From Ceratothoa steindachneri (Eukaryota; Arthropoda; Malacostraca; Isopoda; Cymothoidae), in assembly GCA_963969495.1 (NCBI GenBank), contig OZ018328.1, positions 132,776,468 through 132,840,467 of the forward strand: DNA of 64,000 nucleotides, given 5' to 3'. Numbering within the stretch: the first letter of the stretch is position 1; the number at the start of each line of letters is the position of its first letter. The position numbers and the translations under genes were made by a program. The notes below the pieces were generated by a model. The model ran no database searches, was not told the DNA's origin, and was given only the letters and a program-made list of their open reading frames with translations. Positions 10,690 to 22,493 of the stretch are shown piece after piece.

Positions 10690-12085
10690 CTTTTAGTGTA
10701 ATAATGTTGTTTGTAGCATTCAAGCCTTTAATAGCTTTTTTGCCGACAATGCTATTTTAGTGTTGTCTGTTGTCTCATTTTTCGTGTGTAAATGTATGGG
10801 ACTAGATGTGATGTGTTGTGACGCTTTTATGTGTATATTGGAGTGATATTATTTCGTGTACACAGTTTTGTGCTGGGGAACCGGCTTCTGCGTGAGGCTT
10901 TCGCCCCTAGCCACGCAGGTATATTCAACCTGCCGCCTGCTCCCTGGAGTTCTGGAATGACATCATCCGTTAGAGTGGACCAGATCTTCTTGCCCAGTTT
11001 CTGGGTGACGATATTGATGGACTCCAAGCATTTCCTCCGATGCAGGACGCTTTGCCTGACTCGGTCACGCCTTCTTACTTTGTTGATAAGCAGAGAGGCA
11101 GTGTTCTGGATACGTTGGAGCCTTTTCATCGAGGTTTTATTAGCCGCTTGGGACACCACTGCGGGGTAGATCAGCATAGCCCGGAAATACATCATATATA
11201 GTTTCCTGATGTTGGCCGAGCTAAGATCTCTAAACCTGTAGAGCTTGGAGATTTCTCTCTTCGCCAGGTTCCGCCTCTCCCTGTGGTGTCTCGAGTATCC
11301 ATGGTCGGTGATTTTAAGGCCCAGGACGGTGCCTTCGGTGGAGTAGCCGTATCTCCTCCCATCTATGATGATGGGCCATGTCAACTCGCGGTTCAACGTG
11401 ACAATTTTGAACTTGTCCCTGTTGGTCCTGATTTTCCATCTTCTCTCGAATCGGCTGATGTTGATTTCCGCTATAGTGCGGGCGGCCTGAGCCCTTGCTT
11501 TCCTCTCTGGGCACGGGACAATTTGTGTGACGTCATCTGCGTATTGCAGATACATCGTGTCCCTGTGCACCGGAATAGGGAGGTCGATGGTGAAGACCAA
11601 GTAAAGCAGAGGACTCAGGCAGCTTCCCTAAGGGACGCCCGACTTTAATTCGAATTCGGGGCCTCTGTGCCCTTCAATCATGAGACACGCCCTTCTGTCC
11701 ATGATGAAGTCACAGAGGATCATTTCCAGGATTGGGTCTAGCTGGAGGTTCAGGATCTTGTATTGAAGTCCTTCCAGCCAGACTTTATCGAAGGCCTTTT
11801 GCACGTCCCTCAACACAATGTCTACATAGAACCTGTTCGCTTGGGTGTATGCTACTTTCTCAGTTAAGAGCGCCAGGGCGGTGTCTGTGCCCCTTTTTTG
11901 GCGGAACCCGTGTTGTTGTGGGTTGTGCGCTCCTAACTCGCTCAGTTGAGCTTGTAGCCTGTTCGCTAAAATCTTTTCAAAGAATTTACCCTGCATCTCA
12001 AGAAGAGAGATGGGGCGATAGCTTGCTACCTGGTCTGGGGGCTTGTTTCCCTTTGGGATAAAGAGAGAAAAGGTTTTCACACACC
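10690..12085 (-). mobile_element. Jockey-like LINE J2, 5' truncated
   Basis: This minus-strand LINE starts within the RT domain near 12085 and runs through the RT, thumb and 3' UTR, which has the family motif GGCTTGAATGC at 10716-10726. 5' truncation of this kind is the usual result of incomplete target-primed reverse transcription. It is the best-preserved RT of this family in the window. Confidence 0.85.
10827..12080 (-). pseudogene. J2 reverse transcriptase, one in-frame stop
   Basis: On the minus strand the frame is open from about 12080 to 10827 except for a single TAG at 11628-11630, exactly at the Gln position of the GVPQG motif. Recognisable blocks are VASYRPISLLEM, QHGFRQKRGTDTAL, DVQKAFDKVW (first catalytic Asp) and LQYADDVTQI (catalytic Asp pair), followed by a thumb with RLQRIQNTASLLI. 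About 417 codons remain. No endonuclease is present because of the 5' truncation. Confidence 0.88.
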
Positions 12086-12544
12086 TTCTTCACCGAGATA
12101 TTTACAGATAATTGGATGCGGCTTTAATGAATTTAAGTGCCAAACCGTTCTATATAGGCTCGACAAAGGCGACATGAGGATAGTTGAAGGCAGAAGAATT
12201 CATTTGAAAAATCGACGCTGAAATTACATTTCTTACTCGGTAAAGGAGGAAAAGGTTGAGGAAGGCAGTTTCAAAACGCCAGAATTTGCCTCGCCATCCC
12301 TACGGGGACCATACAGAAGATATTTTTGACCGGCTCCTAGACGACTTAATGTCGACCTAACTCCCCCCCTTTCCTTGACGGAGTTGCGAAGCTGAAATGA
12401 ACTGATCTGCCATTTATCTAGTCTCGCTCCAACTATGCCGGTCCATTTTGATAGACATAATTGGAGACGTAAAGGAAAGCAGATTTGAGGATTAGCCCAC
12501 TGTGGAACTCTACAGAAGAGACCGCCCGGTTACGAGGCGATGCT
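12086..12544. other. Spacer between J2 and J3
   Basis: About 460 bp between two oppositely oriented Jockey-like copies. I see no gene or repeat. Confidence 0.5.
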
Positions 12545-13435
12545 GAAAGCTTGGCGGATCTGTAACAGCAACACCGAGAAGTGCGTGAACTGCGGCCAGG
12601 GACATAGGACTATGGCCATGTCATGTCCCGCAAAAAAAGAAAATAATGGGGAATAAGCAGGAGGCCAAGAAAAGTGAGGAAACTCGTAGGGCAAACACGT
12701 CCTACGCCCAAGTAGCAAAGGCAGCCCTCTCGGAGGTAGACACCAAAAAGACATGCCTCAAACTACAAAATGAAAACTCGACAAAAATCATGACGTGCAT
12801 TCTTCACGCGCACGCTATGAACCTAACTCGCCCGGGCACGTTCGCAACAGAGCTGAACCAGATGCTGGCCAAAAATGGGATGGAACAAATGTGGTTCCGG
12901 ACAACACCCCTTCCGGGGATGTGCTGCATCTACAGATGGTTCCAAAACAACAACCAGCAGAGCAAGACAACACCAATAAAGTGGCTAATAAAAAAAAGAA
13001 GAAACAAGTAGTCGAAGCAAAAACTCCTGCGCCTAGACAGAGCCAGGCAACCACGTCGGAGAAAAATAATACTGACACCAACAGTTCCTCGGAATCCTCA
13101 GATTCATCAGACTCCGAAGCAATACAACCCTAGTAAACCAAGGGAAAGAAAAGAAAAATAAAAGATTGCGGCCAAACAACATCAATTTGAAAATTTACGC
13201 CTGCGACGATCAATTTCCCTTTCCCGAGGAAATGGAAGCCAGGAATATTTTCCAAGGTATAAAATTAAAAATCTACAAGTGGGAGTACGACTACGAGGTC
13301 GAACATGAATCAGTGGAAGAAGCTCTGCTCGCACAGAATGTGACCCTACATCACATCTCCTGTGAGCGGATCTCGAACGCTGAGTTCAGGAAAAAGAAAA
13401 GTGGGAGAAAGAAGAACTTCACCCAGAAACACTAG
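12545..13435 (+). pseudogene. Jockey-like LINE J3, ORF1 (gag)
   Basis: A zinc knuckle CVNCGQGHRTMAMSC ends in a stop near 12647. Another frame resumes with TSYAQVAKAALSE and RPGTFATELNQM, and a third (13166-13435) gives NINLKIYACDDQFPFPEEME and MEARNIFQGIKLKIYKWEY. Together this is a nucleic-acid-binding gag. About 268 codons follow the last knuckle, the same as in J1. The protein is broken by at least two frame changes, and its 5' part is missing. Confidence 0.8.
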
Positions 13436-13439
13436 ACAA

Positions 13440-15525
13440 ACGAAGATGGAGAGAGTAAGCAACAGAATGAAGATTCTGACACTCAACGTGAATGGATGGG
13501 AGGGGAAGGCCACGGCATATGGAAACATATTCCGAGTGCTTGACCCCGACATCATTTTTATAACGGTGCATGGTATCGACACCACAGCTGGTCGAATTAA
13601 AATACCGGGCTACAGAGTAGTCATGAAGAATCATTCCGAGGAAAGGTTCGATGGTGCTGCAATAGCTGTCAAGAGGAACATCTCCTTTAAACAACTACCA
13701 GAACTCGATGAGTCCTTTGCGGCGATCGAGCTGAATACACTGGTAGGAGACCTCGTGATAGCCGCAGCCTATCAGCCCCCTCGCCGAGCCTATCTCCTGT
13801 TAAGTAACTTCTACACACTGTTCCGGCAACGCAGAATGGCATTCTTAGGGGGAGACCTCAATGTCAAATGCCGTGCGGTGGGCTATGGTAGTACCAACGA
13901 TAGAGGCCGAAACTTGGAACTGATTATGGGAAGGAAAAACATCCAAAGAATAGGGCCCGGATTTTCCGACCTATATCACTTCCAGATCGGCAACTATGCG
14001 TAATATAATCTTAACAAGTGAAGGCTTCCCATTCAACTACCATAGTGAGCCAGGCCCAACAGTCCCAAGTGATCATATAGCGATACTCACTACAGTATCT
14101 CTCGCACCGATCCAGCTCCCAGTCCCTCTCCGGAAAAACTAAGCCATGGCCAATTGGGATCGTTACAAGAGACGACTCAGTCAATATGCGCCAGCTGACC
14201 TAAGCGCGGCGTTGTTAGAGGAGATAGACAGGGAACTGTAGAGGATAACAACGTCCATACTAAATGCGGACCGCGAGAGCATACCCATAACAGGGTATAA
14301 AACACCTACTCAGCCTAGATGGACAGAGGAGATGAGAGATATTGCTCGCGTTCACAGGGAAGTGTACGGAGAAATAAGACGGGAGTGTCCCAACCGGGAA
14401 AGAAGCTCGCTCCTTCGACGCCTAAGCACAGAGCTTAGAGAGGCTACCAACCTCCAACCGGAGGTAATCTGGAACAACTTGATAGCCAAAATCGACAGCG
14501 AACTTTTCCCGGCTAAATTCTGGCGCTAAGTCAAGAACTTAAAGGGACTTACAACAAGACCAAAGGCTCGGATAAAGGAGAACGGAAACTATATAGAGGA
14601 CCCGGCGGTTCTGGAAGACAGGTTCAGGAACTTCTGGAAAAACGTTTTCAGGATTACCCCTGAAGAAAACGACGAGTTCGACCAGGAATTCGAAGGCCAA
14701 CTGATCGAAGAACTGAATCAGGTAATGCACCGCACGCACCCACAACATCGAGTCAACGAAGGCAGGGAGATGGCGGACCACGGCCGTCCCATAACACCAG
14801 AGGAGGTCATGACCACTGTAAGAGCCTTCCAACAAAAGGCACCAGGCTGGACGGGCATCACCAGGAACAACTTGGTTAATGCCCCACAACAGATCATTCA
14901 GGGAATCGTAAACATCTATAACGCTCCCCTGAATACGTGCTACTTCACGGAAGGTTTCAAGATTGCTAAGGTGATCTTCATACCCAAGGGAGGTAAACTC
15001 CCTGATCAACTGGTAAATTACAGGCCGATCGCCCTGCTGGAGATCGTTCCGAAAGTCTACGAGAAATTGGGCTTACAACTCTATAAATCTGGATATAAGG
15101 CTCACATAAATACCAGAGTTTCCCTAGCCAAAAGAGAGCTGAGGAAACCTTACCGTTTCCAAAGCCTCAGCGTGCCAAACAAGAAAAAGCTGTACATGGC
15201 CTTGGTACGCTCAGTCCTAGTGTACCCGGCCGTGATCACGCAGATGGCAAGCTGTACATCTCTCAGAATGATGCAGAGGGTACGTACAGAATAAAGCCAC
15301 TCTGCTGATTACTGGCACGCAAAGAACCGACCGTATTCGGCCGGTCAATACGGAGATCCAAGGGCTAGGGAGAAAGACATGCGATAAAATAGACCGAGTG
15401 ATACTCCCGACTATAAACTTTAACCTAAACATACGTAGAAATAGAAGACGCGCAATTGGTAGAACGGCTCTGTTCCCAAGCAGTAGAACCTGCGCAAGAG
15501 AAGAAGTACTACCAATGTATACCTA
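13440..15525 (+). pseudogene. J3 ORF2: endonuclease and partly deleted RT
   Basis: The APE endonuclease reads well from about 13446 to 14003 (MKILTLNVNGWEG, DPDIIFITVHGID, DGAAIAVKRN, FLGGDLNVK, NDRGRNLELI). A linker follows (14332-14529, then 14725). The RT begins with APGWTGITRNN and LVNYRPIALLE, but its catalytic centre is deleted: the sequence jumps at about 15065 from VYEKL to the thumb (GYKAHINTRVSLAKRE, LVRSVLVYPAV). The C-terminus ends near 15525. Dead as an enzyme. Confidence 0.85.
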
Positions 15526-15610
15526 GTAGTACACAAAATCAAATTACTGTGACCGTACTGAACCCGACTCGTAACAAGGAAACAAACAAAAGAGAGAAAT
15601 TATTCTAATA

Positions 15611-15801
15611 AAAAGAGGCGAAGTGCCCTAATTATAGTTTAAACTTAATAAATTTTAAATAAAAAAGAGGCGAAGTGCCCATATGAAAGAATTCCCCAAA
15701 GTATAAAATAAAACTTAATTATCTTTAAATAAAAAAGAGGCGAAGTGCCCATATTAAATAATTAAAAAATTAAAACTTTAGAATAAAGAGGCGAAGTGCC
15801 C
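15611..15801 (+). repeat. Four-fold 3' tail repeat of J3
   Basis: The motif AAAGAGGCGAAGTGCCC occurs at about 15612, 15663, 15733 and 15784 with AT-rich spacers, at intervals of about 51, 70 and 50 bp. Each can fold as a GGC/GCC mini-hairpin with loop GAAGT, similar in shape to the GGC...GC motif in the J1, J2 and J4 tails. Iterated 3' ends are typical where a LINE RT slips on its own tail. Confidence 0.8.
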
Positions 15802-17195
15802 AAATAAAGGCATGCTAAGGAAGCATCTCCATTCCGACAGGTTTCATTTCCAGAAGCGAGGAAACGAATTTGTTTAGTTCTTACATTCGTTACAAATTAT
15901 ACATGTTTGCATAGTAGATTATATAGTGCATTTGTATGTATGTTATTACAGCCATACAGATTCGAAGTCTTTCTTTCCCCATGAATAATGAATCAAACAC
16001 CATTGATGATCTTAGATTCATTTGGAGAAAGACCCGATAGAGAGAGCGTTTCGCGTTTGCACATTCCGAGACGGTTCAGGAATATTAGAAATGCTCCTTA
16101 TTACTCGCGGCATCATATTCTCTTGACCACTTTTGAGTAGTTACATCGCTCTTTTACCTGGCTCCTGCTACTTCACTCTTTCACTCATTACCACATCGGC
16201 TTTCACGTTGTAGGGAAGGGTGGCATTCACTCAATCTACTTCATTCAACTCGCGATTCTACAGTAACCACGGAATCAAACCACCAGGCTGGTCAAATCAA
16301 CCCCCAAACAACTCTTATCCTAAGATAAACTTTCTATGCAATCGTGAAGTTTGTCTACACTGATATATAAGTAAGCCAGTTTGGATTTATAATTTTGGGG
16401 GGTAAAAGCGACCCAAACGACCTTGGCATGTTGATTATGTAATAACCATGATGATAAATCCTTCCCTATCGTACGATCCTCGTTTGAACTGTGGATGAAC
16501 GTTAAGCTGGAGATCCCCGCTTAGAAAACCACCCTAGACGGTGGTGGGAACTAATTTACTTGCTTGCCGGCTCCCCTACCTCTCTTCTGCGAGGTGGGCT
16601 GCCCCTAGGAAAGCCCTCCCGCTCCCTGGGTGGTTCCACAGGACCCTAAGAGAAGAGATATTGTGTTCTATGTTGTCTGAGCTTTGGTTGCATCTGGTGC
16701 ATGTAGTATCTAGGCAAAGTTTATTTTGTTTGTATTGTTAGAGTATGGTGGAATGGTCAGGGGCCACTCCACTGTAGGTAGAAGACAAAAAAAAAACCCT
16801 TCGAAAATTGAACATTGCTTTATTTTTAAAAAAATATATTGTTTCCTTCATTACGACTAGACATTTATTATTATTACCTTTATTTCTTAGTTCCTTTTCG
16901 CCCCAAATCTTAAGATATTTTTAATGACGCTCAAGTTGGGTGCGTAGCTGAAAGGTAAAAATAATGGCTTTCCTCCTTGCATATATTTTACCGTCGTGTC
17001 CAGATATTCTGGATGATATTAGGGGAGGAAGGGCGAGAACCTACACCCCCTGAGCTATTGCCAACGCCCCTATTTGCAAGTGTAAACAATAAAGGTACGA
17101 TCTAAGGAATGGTAGCGGAGGAGAATTTATCGCCACAAGTTCAATCTCTTCATTTGGAGAGTCAGAGTTTGTAAGTTAAGAATTTGCTTTCAGTC
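15802..17195. other. Unassigned spacer
   Basis: No element is recognised. A 66-codon open frame at 16541-16741 has no motif. Confidence 0.5.
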
Positions 17196-17203
17196 GTTTA
17201 AAC

Positions 17204-17553
17204 CAGTGGTTCCCAATTGGTTTTGGCTTATGGCCCCCTTAGGAACTTTATTTTTTTGTGGCCCCCTGAGTATTATTTTCAGTAGATAATAGAAAGATTA
17301 ACTCTATTTTACACAATAATGTTCTGAGATGCAAAATACATGTTTCCAAACTATTATAAAAACTGAAAAAAAAAGAAAATATATGTATTTATATTTTTTT
17401 AGAGTGTAATTCAACTACATCAATTAAAATTACATATTGGCCTAACTACAATTTAGGTTTCAATAGGTTGAGTTCTGTGGCCCCTCTAAATCTTAAGATT
17501 TTACTATGTCCCCTTAAAACTTGCTATGACCCACAGAGATCTTGGAAACACTG
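17204..17553. mobile_element. hAT-like miniature inverted-repeat element
   Basis: The left end CAGTGGTTCCCAA and right end (complement) CAGTGTTTCCAAG form imperfect inverted repeats. They are flanked by 8-bp duplications, gTTTAAAC at 17196-17203 and cTTTAAAC at 17554-17561, differing at one base. An 8-bp duplication and CAGTG ends are hallmarks of the hAT superfamily. The 350-bp AT-rich interior encodes no transposase. Confidence 0.8.
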
Positions 17554-17724
17554 CTTTAAACCACTACAATTTTTTCTTGTTTATTCGTCTGCAATATTTT
17601 TCTCTCAGCTCTCCCTATTTGCCTTTTCCTATCACTCTAGACAGGACTCAAAGGATAAAAATCCTTTGCAAAATTGATTGAATTTCTCGATTTATTTTTG
17701 GAGACGTTTAAACCTTGGGAAGAA

Positions 17725-18262
17725 CCTATCCCCCAATGCCGCCACGGCTTCAGGTCGCTTTATGTCGTCTTGGAATTGGGCACAACCCCGGGACTCGCCG
17801 CCATTTGATGGAGCCTCCGCCCGCACTTTATTGCGACGACTGCGTTGTCCCCCAGACTGTTCGGCACATTTTTGTTGAATGATCCATTCTGGGTGATCTC
17901 CGCGCACGTTAACTCTCCAGGTATCTGGATGACCTGGGTCGCTACCGATTGTCCTTTGCACTCGGAACAGGTTAGTGTGCACAGATTTGTGGACTATCAA
18001 ACCTTTTGGAAGTGGCTCGCCTCCTTCTATTTTATTTGACTCTGTTGTAGGTCGCATGTTCCTGCGTTAGGGAAGGGGGGGAATCCCCCCGAAGTCGGAG
18101 CCTGCTTCCTTGTTTTTTTTTGTTCTTTGTTTTATTTTTGTTTTCTTGCGAATTTTAAAATAGCCTAGTACTAGGCTAGAATTTTAATTACAGCGACTTA
18201 TGCCCTTGAAGGCAGTAGTAGTCAGATGGGCGAATTTAAAATAAAATAAATAAATAAACCTT
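17725..18262 (+). mobile_element. 5'-truncated I-clade LINE, 3' end only
   Basis: The segment aligns by eye with the 3' part of the I-clade element at 46656-52914: AATGCCGC-ACGGCTTCAGG, then PQTVRHIF, the end of the Cys/His motif after the RNase H domain, and then its 3' UTR (GGTCGCATGTTCCTGCGTTAGG against GGTCTCACGCTCCTTCGCTAGG). It ends in a short AAATA-rich tail at about 18238-18258. Frame breaks are present. Confidence 0.8.
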
Positions 18263-18480
18263 GGAAAATTTAAAGTAAGTAGAAGACGAATCTTTCAAAT
18301 CTGCTATATACTTTGTTAATCCTGAAAAGTTGCTAATACCATGGATGGTTAATATACGAGTATCACCACTTTAAACGTTTGTTCGACCTAATTTAGACAG
18401 TGGCTGTATGTTTAAGCGACGGTCATCCAAAGGTTACAGCACCCGAGACAGATTAGGAAACGCGATAATCGAAGGCAAAG
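18263..18480 (+). pseudogene. Possible decayed LINE RT thumb fragment
   Basis: Around 18370-18420 the plus strand reads FVRPNLDSGC, resembling the LVRSKLDYGC block of the LINE RT thumb (present in the I-clade copy as FVRSKLDNGC near 51460). Nothing else around it is convincing. An overlapping 141-codon minus-strand frame (18412-18837) has no recognisable motif. Confidence 0.3.
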
Positions 18481-19135
18481 CAGGAATTTAAGCTCTAGTG
18501 AAATGCTTCTACGTTTCCTTATTTGGAAGAGAATCGAATCAGGGCGTTCTCTTTTTATGCAATGCTCTCGAGCTTGCATCAAAGAGCACCAGGTGGGTCG
18601 ACAATGAACCGAATCAACATTTAAACCCTGCACTGTCCAAAATACATTGAAATTCGGGACAATTCTAGACTCGGGAGAGATAACAAGGGGACCTTTAATT
18701 CCAAACAACATATTAATAGTATTTTTGAAAGCTATATCAGAATCCCGAGACGACCAAAACATCTGAGTAACGACATTCGCCGGTGAGTCATTAAAAGGCG
18801 TCAACACGAGAAATCGAAGCTGACTAACGAGGGACATTGAAGAAGGGCTTAAGAGTGAAACATAAGTCAGGATTTTCAGGATTAACAGGATTCTATGATT
18901 TACGACTTCAGCTCTGTAGGGGATGTATTTCCAGGGTGTCCCTCACCTTCATTCCCATTGTTTCTAAGAGGGCCATCGATTGAATAGGCCTACCATCTAG
19001 AGGCCTACTTTCTCGAGCGACAATCCCAGATGTCAAGGATAAAAAATAAGGTTAATAATTTCGCTCTACGCCAGCCTTGAGAGTGGAGGTAGGCTTTCCA
19101 CATGGATTATTCGAATTCGTAATAAAGGCTGTTTA
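18481..19135. other. Unassigned spacer
   Basis: Non-repetitive by eye. It includes most of a long minus-strand open frame without known motifs. Confidence 0.45.
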
Positions 19136-19800
19136 AACTCAGAATTTAAAACGAAAACCAACGAGGTCTCTAGCAGAAAGCTTTTAGAGCTCTGTAAAGA
19201 AAGTGTTAAAGTTACAGGAAGTAGAAAATGTGTGGAAGACATATAGCTGCAGCAGGGATTGGGGCCAGAAAGGCAATATACAGGGTTTGGGGCCGGGAGG
19301 ACACGCACTCATCCAGATGTAGGCTGTAGCATGATTTGCGTGTGATAGTACTGTTATAAAAGAAAGATTGATACAGTGGAAGGGTAGAGAGAAAGTAGAC
19401 AAGTTTAAAAACTTCACCACCCCCAGACCGGGACAAAGAGTGAGTGAGGAAACCATTCCTTGCCTCGACTAGAGATGGATGGACGAAAGCTGGTCGGCGA
19501 CTAGACTGAAAAATAAGCTTCCGGTTAAGAAAAATAGGGGAGAGAGATCCTGAAAAAAAGTGTGGAAAGGGGAGATAAAATGGAGATGCGTAGAATGAAA
19601 TAAAGCCCAGGTAATATCATTCTAGTTTCAGATACCGGGGGCACTGGAGCCGGAAGGGCGGCTGCTCCTCCAGGTGCCAGATAAGACTTCACATGGGGCG
19701 CCCCTTTGCACGGGCAGAGGAGGAGCCAACCAAATTTCGGCCAAAAATATAGGATGATCTGTTAAAATGTAGATAATCTCAGTTTCTCCTATGATGCACG
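19136..19800 (+). repeat. Dispersed repeat Z, copy 2 (long)
   Basis: Blocks in order: ACGAAAACCAACGAGG; GTAAAGAAAGTGTTAAAG; GAAAATGTGTGGAAGACATA; GATGTAGGCTGTAGCATG; ACGAAAGCTGGTCGGCGAC; GAATGAAATAAAGCCC; and a GC-rich end with CTCCTCCAGGTGCCAG. Copy 3 shows the same blocks over about 600 bp. No protein, tRNA promoter or terminal inverted repeat is evident. Confidence 0.7.
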
Positions 19801-21072
19801 ACCTTTCGGACACCCTGTAGATTTGTATTTTTTCACTAGCTTGTTTTGGGGATCCCCAAAAGATAATTTATAGTGCCTTTTTCAAGATAATTTTGAGATG
19901 TCACTTTTTTGACTCAAGTATTTAGAATAGACGAAATCTCGTTTAGAATTCTGGGATTCTCTTCTGTTTTGTCAAACCTTATTTTTATTCCGTTTGTTCC
20001 TCGCATTAGTTCTTTCTACATTAGGCGATCGTTAGTTCCTAACTTCATTTCCTCTGTACCTCTTTTTTTCATTTAATATCATTGCTAATTAAATCCAGTT
20101 TCATTAAGGAATACTGTAATTTTTATCAGGGAGGTTTTTTTTTTTTGCCTTTCACTAATGTTCACTTACCATGAGTTCATTTTTAACTCATCCTTGTCTT
20201 ATTTTATCTGGTTTAATTAACCCAATTGTTGTTGTTTTTTTAGAAATTTGTTAATTCCAGAGTACATCTTATTACCGATTCCGAATATGAAGTGCTGGAT
20301 GAAATTTCTGAAAGCGATATTTGGAGGTTTGTAAATTTAATAATCTTTTGGCGCGTCCATTTTTTCTTCGCAGTTTTTCAATTAGGCCTCCCCGACATCA
20401 CCATTTATGTTATATTCTCACCCTTCATACTTATTTTTTTCCTATATCGGCTCTTTCGTCGCTTTTTTTACTGAATGAACCCCATTTCCCTGATGTAGAT
20501 CGAGGGAGGCCCCCACCATTTTTATGTCGAAAAACGGGCCTGTAACTCGTCAACTCTTTTGTTATCACTGGTACCAATACCCAGCAAGTTTCTGCAAAGG
20601 TTTTTTACTACGTTTTTTACTCAATTATGAAATGGTCCTAATACTAGAAGGCTATGAACTAGCCGAGCGGAAACATGATAGAAACATTGACCATTAACTA
20701 TATTAGATATAGTTAATGGTCAAATGGAGGGAAGCTCAAATTTAGTTGACTTCTTTTGGTTCGAACCCGTTAAACTATAGCTACACGCTGAGATATATAC
20801 AGTTGTCACAATTCGTCATATCACTCTCTTTACGCTGAATTTCGTTCAGTGACAGTTTAATATAAAACTATTTTATAAGAGATAGATTGTAGGTGGTATG
20901 TTAAGTTAGAAATATACTATCTAAGACGTTTATCAGTTATTAAAATATATTTAGTGGAATTTTTTACATCATTGAAGTATTTCAAGCAGTACAATCAAAC
21001 ATTTTGACATGATTTTTTTCTAAACAGGGATGCCAAATTTCCAAAATGTGTCCTTTTCCTAGCTTAGCTTTT
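19801..21072. other. Unassigned spacer with one perfect palindrome
   Basis: AT-rich and without a recognised gene. The only clear structure is the 37-bp palindrome listed separately. Confidence 0.5.
20687..20723. repeat. Perfect 17-bp inverted repeat with 3-base loop
   Basis: Arms TTGACCATTAACTATAT and ATATAGTTAATGGTCAA are exact complements separated by TAG. It could form a cruciform or an RNA hairpin. No neighbouring gene explains it. Confidence 0.9.
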
Positions 21073-21088
21073 TATATATATATATATA
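21073..21088. repeat. Short (TA)n left of Tc1
   Basis: A TA run of about 16 bp touching the left inverted repeat of the Tc1 element. Confidence 0.9.
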
Positions 21089-22493
21089 CAGTGGCGGCAA
21101 CAAAAAAAGTGACATTTAATATTGGCAACAGAAATCGATACACAAAATCGTTTTCACGATTTTACTTGCCAACTAGCCAATGAAAAGGTGCGGGGCTTAT
21201 GCCGCAAGTGGACGACTCTCCTGAGCTAAGACAAGAGAACTGCGCTTTACTGGAACTCAGTGTCTCGTTTGAGCTCGTACAGTTAGGCTTTAGTGTATGG
21301 CACTCCAGCGTGCTGATTTCCTGCATTCGTGCCTACATTTGACGTGCTATAACTTCTGTGCAAATGGATACAATGGGGCGGAAAAAGCTTTCTATGACAG
21401 AGAAAAGCCGTGCCTTGACCCTATTAGAGCAGAGAAAGTCTTTTATTGATGTAGCAGCAGATTTAGGAACCTCAAAAAATACGATTCATCGCCTAAAACG
21501 GGCAGCTGAGTTATTGCCACCAGGTACCATACCAAAGATGAAGGAGGGCATTGGTGCAGCTAGGAAGACATCTCCAAGGACTGATAATATCCTAAGGCGT
21601 GAAGTGATGTCAGACCCTTCTGTAACCTTCGCTTCAATCAAGAAAAAACACCCAGACCTCCTCCAGAACGTCGCCCTCAGGACCATCCGTCATTGCTTAC
21701 AGAAGGACTTATGCCTACCGGCTCGCCGCGCTGCCAAGAAGCCACTTCTTACCAAGACTATGAAGATGAAAAGGCTCAATTTGTGCAAGACCTATAAACA
21801 TTGGACAGCTGCCCATTGGAAGAAGGTTATGTTCAGTGATTAAAACACCTTTAGGCTGGTCAGAGGAGAGTCAAAGATCGTGCGTCGTCCCAGCAATGTG
21901 TCTCGGTATAAACCAATATATACCGTGAAAACTGTGAAGCACCCTGATAGTGTGATGGTGTGTGGTGCCTTTAGTGGAAACAAGGGCAGAGGGGTCTGTA
22001 CTTCCTTCCCAAGAATGTAACCATGAGGGGGACTAACTATCTGGAAGTTTTGAGGCAGCACATGCTGCCATTTTGGGAAATTCATCAGTGTGAATTTTTC
22101 ATGCATGATGGTGCCCCTGCTCACAGGTCCCAGTTAGTGAAAAGGTTCTTCAATGATAATAATATTAGTGTTTTGGAGTGGCCTGGTAATTCCCCGGACC
22201 TAAATCCTATTGAGAATGCTTGGAATCTGATGAAAACCAAAGTTCAAGAGCCAGCACTCGGCAGCATCAAGGATCTGATAGAATCACTGAAGAAGATCTG
22301 GGTTACGATTGACCCCACCTACTTCGCAAACCTTACTGAATCAATGCCCAATCGACTCAGGATGATCATCAAGTGCAAGGGCAACATGACCAAGTATTAA
22401 CTTTCATGAAATATTCATAATAAAATATGTAAGTTACATTTTTCTGTTTCATTTTCTCTGAATTGTCACATGTCACTTTTTTTGTTGCCGCCA

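Noticed and set aside
18412..18837. 141-codon minus-strand frame, a possible host exon
   Set aside because: No recognisable motif, and its low-coordinate end overlaps a LINE-like block on the plus strand. Kept as unassigned.
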